Part shown: one piece after another, positions 1 through 4,655 of the stretch
Numbering within the stretch: position 1 is the first letter of the stretch
Layout of the letters: each line of letters begins with the position of its first letter
Assembly: GCA_036494005.1 (NCBI GenBank)
Contig: DASXOV010000242.1
Location: forward strand, 1-6,187
Source: GCA-003244245 sp036494005
GTDB taxonomy: Bacteria; Actinomycetota; Actinomycetes; Mycobacteriales; Pseudonocardiaceae
Length of the DNA stretch: 6,187 nt
Reading direction: 5' to 3'
The notes under the pieces: generated by a model
Databases searched by the model: none
Seen by the model: only the letters and a program-made list of their open reading frames with translations
Told to the model about the DNA's origin: nothing
Made by a program: the position numbers and the translations under genes

Positions 1-374
1 GTCCCAATGTGGGTGGGATCTGCATCGGCTGCACCATGCCCGGTTTCCCCGACAACTTCATGCCGTTCATGGAACAGATACCCATCACCTGGCGCAGTGT
101 CGCCAACCCGTTCCCGGACGGCCCGCTCGCCTTAGCCCAAAAGGAGAGCTACGGGCCCGTCATCCGGCAGCTCCGCGACATCGCCATAAAAAATAATGAC
201 ACGGAGCCCTCGTGGCGCAACAACGAGCCGGAACTCACCACTGGCTACCAGGCAGTGCCTGGTCAAACTTGGCTGCCCGGGCCAGGTGGTGAAATGCAAC
301 CTGCCCAAGCGGGGCCGCCCCCACGGCATCGGCGGCCGCCCCACCTTGGGTTTCGGCCTCCGGGTGCGGTATGA
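1..374 (+). CDS. hhyS: [NiFe]-hydrogenase small subunit, C-terminal part (group 1h-like), partial at left edge
   Basis: This is the electron-transferring iron-sulfur subunit of an uptake [NiFe]-hydrogenase. Reading from base 3, the protein starts PNVGGICIGCTMPGFPDNF, the conserved C-terminal cysteine motif (CxxC, then PGFPD-FMPFM) that ligates an Fe-S cluster. It continues through SYGPVIRQLRDIAIKN and EPSWRNNEPELTTGYQ, which matches the usual C-terminus of the actinobacterial high-affinity group 1h (HhyS/HucS) enzymes that oxidise atmospheric H2. The group assignment rests on remembered family sequence. Homology ends at about base 252, where family members normally stop. Here the frame stays open for about 40 more Pro/Gly/Arg-rich residues, because it reads a duplicated hydrogenase segment in the wrong frame; the stop is at 372-374. 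The cluster ligands visible are intact, so the product may still fold with an abnormal tail. No large-subunit gene follows, unlike normal hydrogenase operons. It may be a pseudogene remnant. Confidence 0.85.
   Translation, partial: PNVGGICIGCTMPGFPDNFMPFMEQIPITWRSVANPFPDGPLALAQKESYGPVIRQLRDIAIKNNDTEPSWRNNEPELTTGYQAVPGQTWLPGPGGEMQPAQAGPPPRHRRPPHLGFRPPGAV
250..348 (+). pseudogene. Degraded duplicate fragment of hydrogenase small subunit
   Basis: In the frame starting at base 241, bases 253-345 translate to CLVKLGCPGQVVKCN followed by LPKRGRPHGIGG and RPTLG. In group 1h small subunits the segment just before the one that opens this window reads roughly C(I/V)KLGCWGPVVKCN-PKRGW-NG(I/V)GGCPNVGG. 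So this stretch is a second copy of the coding segment that should lie immediately left of base 1, placed after the gene's own C-terminus and in a different frame. It is altered: the Trp after LGC is Pro, and the Cys of GGCPNVGG is Arg. Similarity fades after about base 347, and the frame closes at 391-393. It has no start and is not expected to give a protein. It could come from a tandem partial duplication or be the rest of a second, diverged hydrogenase gene. Confidence 0.7.
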
Positions 375-636
375 CTGCGATCCCTTGTCGTGATGATCGA
401 AAAGGTGGTGTCGCCGCGCTTGGTGGTGCTGGTTGATCGCTCATAGAGGCACGGCCACCTACGGGTGGGCCTTTGTAGCGTGGCTGTCGGCAGCAGGTGC
501 CAAGTCAGCTCAGCATCAGCGCTGACCGTTGAGATGCCTACCGCCAGGTCTTCGAAGGGTGACCGAGTGCCCGAGCTGATCAGCGATCTTCCGGGCGTTC
601 ACCGCGGTTTACGTCGAACAGGTGGCGGCGAGCCCG
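375..636. other. No gene recognised between hydrogenase end and next promoter
   Basis: Apart from the hairpin at 453-476 I see nothing convincing here. Open frames are short, lack homology I recognise and have no good ribosome-binding site. A 21-codon frame starting at 371 overlaps the hydrogenase stop as ATGA, but its product resembles nothing. I looked for and did not find pieces of the hydrogenase large subunit. Confidence 0.5.
453..476 (+). terminator. Hairpin with UACG tetraloop, likely terminator
   Basis: GGCCACC and GGUGGGCC pair around a UACG loop closed by C-G, the extra-stable cUNCGg type. The stem is five pairs, one bulged G (469) and two more pairs, followed by UUUGU. It lies about 80 bases after the hydrogenase stop codon, on the strand expected to end that transcript. 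The T run is short, which is normal in GC-rich actinobacteria. It has not been tested by folding software. Confidence 0.45.
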
Positions 637-666
637 TTGCCACTGCGCTGCTGAGGGCCGTACTGT
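637..666 (+). promoter_or_regulatory. Promoter for the 674 gene (leaderless)
   Basis: TTGCCA (637-642, five of six matches to the -35 consensus) and TACTGT (661-666, a TANNNT-type -10) are 18 bases apart. Transcription would start at about 673-674, right at the ATG of the next gene, so a leaderless mRNA is expected. There is no well-spaced Shine-Dalgarno: the nearest GAGGG is 16 bases away. Confidence 0.5.
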
Positions 667-673
667 CAGTTCC

Positions 674-979
674 ATGGTGCCGGAGCGCGCCGCCGCCGTA
701 GCTGCTGCATTCACCGCAGCTGCGGTGCAGCGGGCTGTGTTCATCCGGACGACACAGCACGTTGTCCAGGTGATGGGCGAGATCGCCACAGCCCGGGACA
801 ACGCTGCGGCGAGCTACCGGCGCATGGCTCGCGAAGGTGCGCCCGACTCCGCCCGGTATCTTCAGCACGCGGCGCAGCTCGACCGCAGCGCCGCCAGTGC
901 CCGCCGGTTCGCCGAGCAGGAGCTGGCACTGCTCACCAAATGGCAACAGCCCGGCGATGCCCCCGACACTGGCCCCTGA
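674..979 (+). CDS. Small Ala/Arg-rich helical protein of unknown function
   Basis: A protein of 101 residues that I do not recognise. It is almost entirely predicted-helical: an Ala-rich first third (about residues 6-20), a middle with IRTTQHVVQVMGEIATARD, and a charged last part rich in Arg, Gln and Ala that ends in LLTKWQQ and a short Pro/Asp tail. It has no signal peptide or membrane segment and no cysteines. Third codon positions are mostly G or C, as expected for a real actinobacterial gene; the overlapping minus-strand frame (599-1057) is its shadow. ATG 674 is chosen because a promoter places the transcription start there. The charged helical-repeat gene at 1087 follows 107 bases later in the same direction and has the same start geometry, so the two may work together. 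Hypothetical; a small helical partner or regulatory protein is possible, but this is a guess. Confidence 0.65.
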   Translation: MVPERAAAVAAAFTAAAVQRAVFIRTTQHVVQVMGEIATARDNAAASYRRMAREGAPDSARYLQHAAQLDRSAASARRFAEQELALLTKWQQPGDAPDTGP

Positions 980-1073
980 CCCCGACGTGGTGGGGCCTCC
1001 GGCCCGCTCCGAGACGAGCTCGCCGACGATGAGCTGCCGACGCGAGGGGATACCCACACCGGGCCCGCTGGCC

Positions 1074-1086
1074 TACCGTGTGCGGG
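1074..1086 (+). promoter_or_regulatory. TACCGT -10 box for leaderless start at 1087
   Basis: TACCGT (1074-1079) is followed by exactly seven bases and then ATG 1087. This is the same arrangement as TACTGT plus seven bases before ATG 674. I see no clear -35 hexamer 16-19 bases upstream, so the call rests on the -10 box and spacing alone. Confidence 0.35.
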
Positions 1087-1551
1087 ATGGACGAGCGCGA
1101 GCAGCGTGACCAGCTCGCCGGGGTTCGCGAGGCGCGGGACGAGCTACGGGATCGACTCGCCGATGAACGCGACCAGCAAGCCGACCGCCGCGACGAGCGA
1201 GCCACCGGGCGAGAGACCGCGGCGGACCTCCGTGAGGGTCAGGCCGACGAACGAGAGCGCGAGGCCGACGAACGCGAGCGTCAGGCCACCGAACAGGAGC
1301 ACCGTCTCGATCAACGCCTCCACCAACTGGGCTGCCAGACCGTCTCAGCGGAGCAACGCAGCCGAGAGACCATCACCCGCAGCCGCGCCACCATCGAACG
1401 AACGCGCCAGCGCCTCGATCGCTCATCCGACGCCGTCGATGCAGCCCAGCACCAACGGGACCGGGACCAGCGGCAGATCGATCGCGAATCCAGCCGCAGC
1501 CAACGAGAACTCGACCAGCCCGATGAGCCGGCCGACGAGCAGCGACGGTGA
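1087..1551 (+). CDS. Highly charged heptad-repeat helical protein
   Basis: A protein of 154 residues, very rich in Asp, Glu, Arg and Gln, of unknown function. Residues 24-79 are eight uninterrupted heptads with Ala (Leu in the last) at the second position and Arg at the fifth in seven of eight, for example LADERDQ, QADRRDE, QADERER, EADERER. This is followed by a single Cys (83) and a second helical half with regular Arg/Gln/Asp spacing. It has no signal peptide or membrane segment. With only about one small hydrophobic residue per heptad, it could be a coiled coil with an alanine core or a free-standing charged single helix. A GTG at 1078 would add three residues, but ATG 1087 fits the -10 box. 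The minus strand of the repeat reads as a false membrane protein. Similar 'ADERE' repeat proteins occur in actinobacteria; I know of no assigned role. Confidence 0.7.
   Translation: MDEREQRDQLAGVREARDELRDRLADERDQQADRRDERATGRETAADLREGQADEREREADERERQATEQEHRLDQRLHQLGCQTVSAEQRSRETITRSRATIERTRQRLDRSSDAVDAAQHQRDRDQRQIDRESSRSQRELDQPDEPADEQRR
1240..1302 (+). repeat. Three 21-bp tandem units in heptad-coding region
   Basis: Units at 1240-1260, 1261-1281 and 1282-1302 each encode one heptad and share the core GGCC-(G/C)ACGAAC. The first two are nearly identical; the third has diverged. They show that the protein repeat grew, at least partly, by DNA duplication. Confidence 0.65.
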
Positions 1552-1615
1552 TCCCGGCCGGAATTCCCGAGTGCCGCCGACCCATCCGTTGCCCATTTCG
1601 CGTGGAGATCGGATG

Positions 1616-1641
1616 AAAACCCGCCTGGCAGCTGTCCTGGC
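1616..1641 (-). terminator. Terminator-like hairpin after the phospholipase gene
   Basis: On the minus strand GCCAGG and CCAGGC (1623-1641) pair around a seven-base loop with one A-A mismatch, then GGG and TTTT (1616-1619). It lies 22 bases past the stop of the phospholipase gene, between two convergent genes. The stem is short and imperfect, so this is tentative. Confidence 0.35.
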
Positions 1642-1662
1642 TGGGCACCGACGGGTCGTGCG

Positions 1663-2742
1663 CTACGGGGAGTTGGCCATTCGCCTGGATCCCGACTCGC
1701 GTGAGGCCCGGGTCGCCTTCTCAGTGTCCGCCTTCTCGGTGTCCGCCAGGGCCACGGCCTCCTCCGTCGTTGTCATCGGCCGGTCCGGGCGCCGGTTCGT
1801 TCTGATCACGTTGGTGACGAGTTCTCCCGGTTCTTCGAAATAGTCAGTCGCGATGATGCCGACGCGTCCCGGCGGGCATGCGGCAAGATAGTCGTTGAGG
1901 CGAGGATTGATCGTCTCGGCGTAGCCACCCGCTTGGAGGTCGGCGGCACTGGAGAATGTGAAGTACAGATCCCTGGCGGAGTCTTTTCGTGCTTTCTCGA
2001 TATGGGCGACCACCATGTCGAACTTGCTGTCGTCCCCAGGGTCCATGTATCGATCTTCGACATCGTAGATCGGGGGACCCGTGCTTCTGAAGCACGCGTT
2101 TTCGGGCCAGTAGCTCAGATCGAGCCCGATGTCCTGGCTACCCTCGAACCTGCGTAGCAGGATTATCGTCCCCCTGACATCCCCGAGGGTGGTCGAGGGT
2201 GTGAACGCGGGGCTGGCGGTCGCAGCGGTGGTCCCGGGCGGGGGAGCGGTGAAATTGTAGAACAGCGGCGCGTCCGCGATGTGATCCCAGGTTCTGGCCT
2301 TGAATGTATTCTCGAATGAGTGCTCGTTCTCCTCCCAGCTGGCGATGTCTCCTCGGGCCAATTTTCCGACGAATTCGGACGGGGCGAACTTTCTGAGAGG
2401 GCTGTCGAATCTGCCTTCTTCGTCGACCGACATGAGGATGGTTTCGCTGGGGTGCGCCGTGAGAAAGGTTGAGAAGATGTCGAGAACGTCAGCGTAGGTT
2501 TTTCCCATGTACATCACGTCGTGATGCACGAAGAGATCGTCCTCATAGTGTGCCAGTCTGATGTCGAAGAACCGTATCCCGGCCCGTAGCTGTTCGGGAA
2601 GGCTCAGGTTCTGCGTCTTGCCGAACCCGAGGAGCCCGTCGTTGCAGCCGGAATTGTGGGTTCCGGGAATACTGAGCTCTGTCACCAGAGAATCATCGGG
2701 GATATCACGCATCCAAGAATTGTGGGAAATGAACGCTCCCAT
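1663..2742 (-). CDS. Phosphatidylinositol-specific phospholipase C X-domain protein
   Basis: A protein of 359 residues resembling bacterial PI-PLC, which cleaves phosphatidylinositol (or its glycan anchors) to diacylglycerol and a cyclic inositol phosphate. The N-terminus has W-x-x-x-IPD followed by LSIPGTHNSG (His29, general base), then GIRFFDIR (Asp60, Arg62, phosphate binding), VHHD (His73/74, general acid), HPSETILMSV, DVRGTIILLRRF, YWPENACF and GIIATDYFEEP (Asp300, partner of the base). The residue after His29 is Asn, not the Asp of Bacillus enzymes; the retained Arg62 argues for a metal-independent mechanism. The C-terminal 40 residues are a charged tail with a duplicated ADTEK. ATG 2742 is chosen because AGGGAG lies four bases upstream, whereas the GTG at 2871 sits at or before the likely transcription start. 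Homologues are usually secreted, but no signal peptide is present with this start. GC content is lower than its neighbours, suggesting recent acquisition. Confidence 0.85.
   Translation of the reverse strand: MGAFISHNSWMRDIPDDSLVTELSIPGTHNSGCNDGLLGFGKTQNLSLPEQLRAGIRFFDIRLAHYEDDLFVHHDVMYMGKTYADVLDIFSTFLTAHPSETILMSVDEEGRFDSPLRKFAPSEFVGKLARGDIASWEENEHSFENTFKARTWDHIADAPLFYNFTAPPPGTTAATASPAFTPSTTLGDVRGTIILLRRFEGSQDIGLDLSYWPENACFRSTGPPIYDVEDRYMDPGDDSKFDMVVAHIEKARKDSARDLYFTFSSAADLQAGGYAETINPRLNDYLAACPPGRVGIIATDYFEEPGELVTNVIRTNRRPDRPMTTTEEAVALADTEKADTEKATRASRESGSRRMANSP
1715..1744 (-). repeat. 15-bp tandem repeat in phospholipase C-terminal tail
   Basis: Two copies, 1715-1729 and 1730-1744, differ at one base and encode ADTEK twice, five codons per copy, in the non-catalytic tail. 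The length keeps the frame, so copy number could vary without breaking the gene. Confidence 0.7.
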
Positions 2743-2875
2743 CAGGCTCCCTGCTGGTTGTCCGCTCCGGTTCCGGTCAGTGGCGGAACCCTGCTGCGCG
2801 ACTCCCCGGACGTGCTGCCGCGGGGAGGACCTCCTGCGGGCATGACGCCGCCACGTCACGACGCCCAGCACGGTG

Positions 2876-2904
2876 AGTATAGCTGCGATTACGGTTCGTT
2901 GCAG
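2876..2904 (-). promoter_or_regulatory. Promoter of the phospholipase gene
   Basis: The minus strand has TATACT at 2881-2876, five of six matches to the -10 consensus and unusually AT-rich for this region. CTGCAA sits 17 bases upstream as a poor -35. Transcription would begin at about 2869, giving a leader of roughly 125 bases before ATG 2742. This disfavours translation from GTG 2871. Confidence 0.45.
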
Positions 2905-2969
2905 ATCGCGTCCGGCGCTGTTGCTGGTGTCGTGGCAGTTGATGGCCGACTACTACGACGAGCACCCAG

Positions 2970-3002
2970 CCGGTGACCGGTGACTCGATGACTTCCGGTG
3001 AC
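2970..3002. repeat. Three copies of CCGGTGAC between divergent genes
   Basis: CCGGTGAC occurs at 2970-2977, 2977-2984 (overlapping the first with a seven-base period) and 2995-3002. All face the same way in the space between the phospholipase and MarR genes. They could be binding sites for a regulator of either gene; I do not recognise the motif. Confidence 0.4.
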
Positions 3003-3031
3003 GGACTCGACGGCAGAACCTTGAGGACGTA

Positions 3032-3046
3032 GCTTAGTAGCTAAGC
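3032..3046 (+). promoter_or_regulatory. Palindromic operator, probably for the MarR protein
   Basis: GCTTAG-TAG-CTAAGC is a perfect six-base inverted repeat with a three-base spacer, AT-rich in a GC-rich setting, and starts 38 bases before the MarR start codon. It overlaps TAGCTT (3030-3035), a possible -10 box. MarR proteins commonly repress their own operon through such palindromes, so self-repression is the simplest reading. Confidence 0.55.
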
Positions 3047-3069
3047 GAGTTTTCGAGGGAGTTGGGCGG

Positions 3070-3597
3070 ATGAGCCGCGATGAGGATCTCCGGGGTCGGA
3101 TCACCGGCACGCTGGCGCGGCGGCACAGCACGGCGACGGTGCTGTTCCACCACGCGATCGCCGAGCGGCTGGGGCTCGGGCCGACCGATCACAAGTGCCT
3201 CGACCTGCTGCTGGAGCGGGGTACCCTGACCGGTGCGGAACTGGCCGCCCTGACCGGGCTGACCAGCGGCGCTGTCACCGGCGTCGTCGCCAGGCTGGAG
3301 CGGGCCGGCTACCTGTGCCGCGGACCCGACCCGCAGGACGGCCGCCGGCAGCTCCTGCGCCCGGTACCGGAGCGCATGACCGAGGTGGCCGAGGTGTTCG
3401 CCGGGTTGCAGAGCGACGCGTCCACGCTGGTCGCGGGCTTCGACACCGGCCAGCTCGAGGCGATCGCCCAGTTCCTGGAGCGCGCCACTCGCTTCGCCCG
3501 CGAGCGATCCGCGCTACTGCGTGCCCAGGCGCGATCCGGCCGGACCCGTAGCGCTGTGCCCGATCCGAGTACCCCCGATCTGAAAACCAAGGAGTGA
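3070..3597 (+). CDS. MarR-family transcriptional regulator
   Basis: A DNA-binding repressor of 175 residues, expected to act as a dimer that releases DNA when it binds a small ligand. The N-terminal helices (about residues 5-40) form the dimer interface. The winged helix follows: GTLTGAELAALTGL (51-64), a recognition helix TSGAVTGVVARLERAGYL (65-82), and a wing with RGPDPQDGRR containing the conserved D-x-R (Asp90, Arg92). The C-terminal helices run to about 155, followed by a disordered tail. ATG 3070 is supported by GAGGGAG eight bases upstream. The stop codon is two bases before the ATG of the SnoaL-like gene, and AAGGAG for that gene lies inside the last MarR codons. The two are therefore co-transcribed and the MarR protein probably controls both through the palindrome at 3032-3046. 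The frame is intact. Confidence 0.9.
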   Translation: MSRDEDLRGRITGTLARRHSTATVLFHHAIAERLGLGPTDHKCLDLLLERGTLTGAELAALTGLTSGAVTGVVARLERAGYLCRGPDPQDGRRQLLRPVPERMTEVAEVFAGLQSDASTLVAGFDTGQLEAIAQFLERATRFARERSALLRAQARSGRTRSAVPDPSTPDLKTKE

Positions 3598-3599
3598 CG

Positions 3600-4069
3600 A
3601 TGACCGACGAGGCGCAGCTCACCGACCTGTTCCGGCGGATGTGTCAGGCCTGGACCGATGGCGACGCGCAGGCCTACGGGGAGTGTTTCACCGCGGATTC
3701 CGACTACGTGTCCTACGACGGCACCCGGGCCATCGGGCGGGAGCTGATGGTCGACGCGCACGACCGGCTCTTCCGCGGGGTCCCACCGGCTCCACGCTGG
3801 TCGGGGTGATCGAGTCGATCCGCCATCTGAGCGCTGACGTCGCGCTGGTGCACGCCACCGGATCGGTGCTGGTCGCCTGGCGTTCCCGGTTGCCGAAGCG
3901 GCGGCTCTCGCGACAGACGCTGGTCGCGACCCGCACCACCGACGGCTGGCGCTTCGCCGCGTTGCACAACACCCGGGTGCGGCCGGTGCAGATCCCGGCC
4001 GCCGACTCGTTCCCGGCCCGCGCGGCGCGGCGGATGGTCCGGATCTCCGGGGTTCTCGGCCGGTCCTGA
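3600..4069 (+). pseudogene. SnoaL-like (SgcJ/EcaC-type) protein, broken by one frameshift
   Basis: A small cone-shaped alpha/beta-barrel protein of the nuclear-transport-factor-2/SnoaL group, whose members bind or modify small hydrophobic compounds; its own substrate is unknown. The first part (3600 to about 3780) gives MTDEAQLTDLFRRMCQAW, then DSDYVSYDGTRAIGRELM and HDRLFRG. The matching second part, GSTLVGVIESIRHLSADVAL and onward through LVATRTTDGWRFAALHNTRV to the stop at 4067-4069, is in another frame. The switch lies between 3777 and 3788, where five bases separate the Val and Gly codons instead of a multiple of three, so one base has probably been lost. Joined, it would be about 156 residues, a normal length. 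The start is supported by AAGGAG six bases before the ATG. It could be a true null mutation or a sequencing error next to the GGGG run. It forms an operon with the MarR gene. Confidence 0.75.
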
Positions 4070-4084
4070 GCGCGGCGCCGGGGA

Positions 4085-4651
4085 TCAGTCGGTGCCCAGG
4101 CCGAGGTGGAGTTGGAGTTGGTGGGCACCGGCGGTGGTCAGGTCGAGGCCGCGCCCCCTGGAGCTGCGAGTGACCCAGCGATGGTCGAGCATCGCGGCGA
4201 GTACTGCGGCGCCCAGCCGGCCCGCGAGGTGGTGGCGTTGCTCGCTCCAATCGAGGCAGAACCGCAGCAGTGACCGGCTTGACGGCGCGGCCGTCAGCGC
4301 GGCGAGATCGACTCCGAGAGTGGTGCGGGTGTGCTGGCGCAGCGATCGGATGGGCTGGGCAGGGGCGAGTACCGCCAGCGCCTCGATGGCGGTGGCGACC
4401 TGCTCGCCGGCCAGGCGGTGGTAGCGATGGCGCCCTGATCGCTCCATGGTGATCAGCCCGCCTTCGCGCAGCTTGGCCAGATGGGCGCTGGTGGCCGAGG
4501 CGGACAGGCCCGCCTCGGCGGCCAGGACGGACGCGGCCAGGGATCGCCCGTCTGCCAGTGCCAGCAGAATGCGCGCCCGGGCCGGGTCGGCGAACAGGGT
4601 CGCCGCCGCGGCCATGTCGACCTCACCTCGGATGGTTGCCTGAACGGTCAT
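4085..4651 (-). CDS. ArsR-type winged-helix transcriptional regulator
   Basis: A repressor of 188 residues. Residues 9-27 (GEVDMAAAATLFADPARAR) form the first helix typical of actinobacterial ArsR proteins. LAAEAGLSASATSAHLAKLREGGLI carries the helix-turn-helix (about 46-70), and SGRHRYHRLAG is the wing. The C-terminal half contains CLDWSEQRHHLAGRLGAA (Cys143 region) and a second small helical domain ending in LTTAGAHQL. I see no paired-cysteine metal site, so the inducer is probably organic. It is divergent from a DHA2-type exporter, the normal partner of this family, and presumably represses it. The start is uncertain: ATG 4651 keeps the conserved GEVD segment, while ATG 4615 has the better ribosome-binding site (AGGTGAGG at 4628-4621) and would give 176 residues. 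The stop lies 15 bases from the convergent SnoaL-like gene. The frame is intact although its partner is ruined. Confidence 0.85.
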   Translation of the reverse strand: MTVQATIRGEVDMAAAATLFADPARARILLALADGRSLAASVLAAEAGLSASATSAHLAKLREGGLITMERSGRHRYHRLAGEQVATAIEALAVLAPAQPIRSLRQHTRTTLGVDLAALTAAPSSRSLLRFCLDWSEQRHHLAGRLGAAVLAAMLDHRWVTRSSRGRGLDLTTAGAHQLQLHLGLGTD

Positions 4652-4655
4652 GGCA
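4637..4655. promoter_or_regulatory. Imperfect palindrome across two divergent start codons
   Basis: TGCC-TGA and TCA-T-GGCA form an inverted repeat with a four-base centre and one extra base. It covers the CATG that contains both the ArsR ATG (minus) and the exporter ATG (plus). It is a candidate ArsR operator by position only. Confidence 0.3.

Noticed and set aside
371..436. 21-codon frame overlapping the hydrogenase stop as ATGA
   Set aside because: Looks like translational coupling, but the product is short, Gly-rich and unrecognised; not the start of a large subunit.
465..701. 78-codon plus-strand frame before the 674 gene
   Set aside because: No homology, no ribosome-binding site, contains the promoter of the next gene.
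599..1057. 152-codon minus-strand frame
   Set aside because: Shadow of the 674-979 gene; no recognisable domain, and its codon use fits the opposite strand better.
1144..1326. Minus-strand frame resembling a two-helix membrane protein
   Set aside because: It is the mirror of the Asp/Glu/Arg heptad codons; GC-rich charged repeats read as Leu/Val/Gly on the other strand. No ribosome-binding site.
1106..1843. 245-codon plus-strand frame, Ser/Thr/Pro/Arg-rich
   Set aside because: Overlaps the heptad gene in another frame and runs into the antisense of the phospholipase; low-complexity product typical of a shadow frame.
2743..2871. GTG 2871 as start of the phospholipase
   Set aside because: It lies four bases after the -10 box, so at or before the transcription start, and has no ribosome-binding site; ATG 2742 has AGGGAG.
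3309..4250. 313-codon minus-strand frame
   Set aside because: Antisense to MarR and the SnoaL-like gene and overlapping ArsR; Arg/Pro-rich with no domain.
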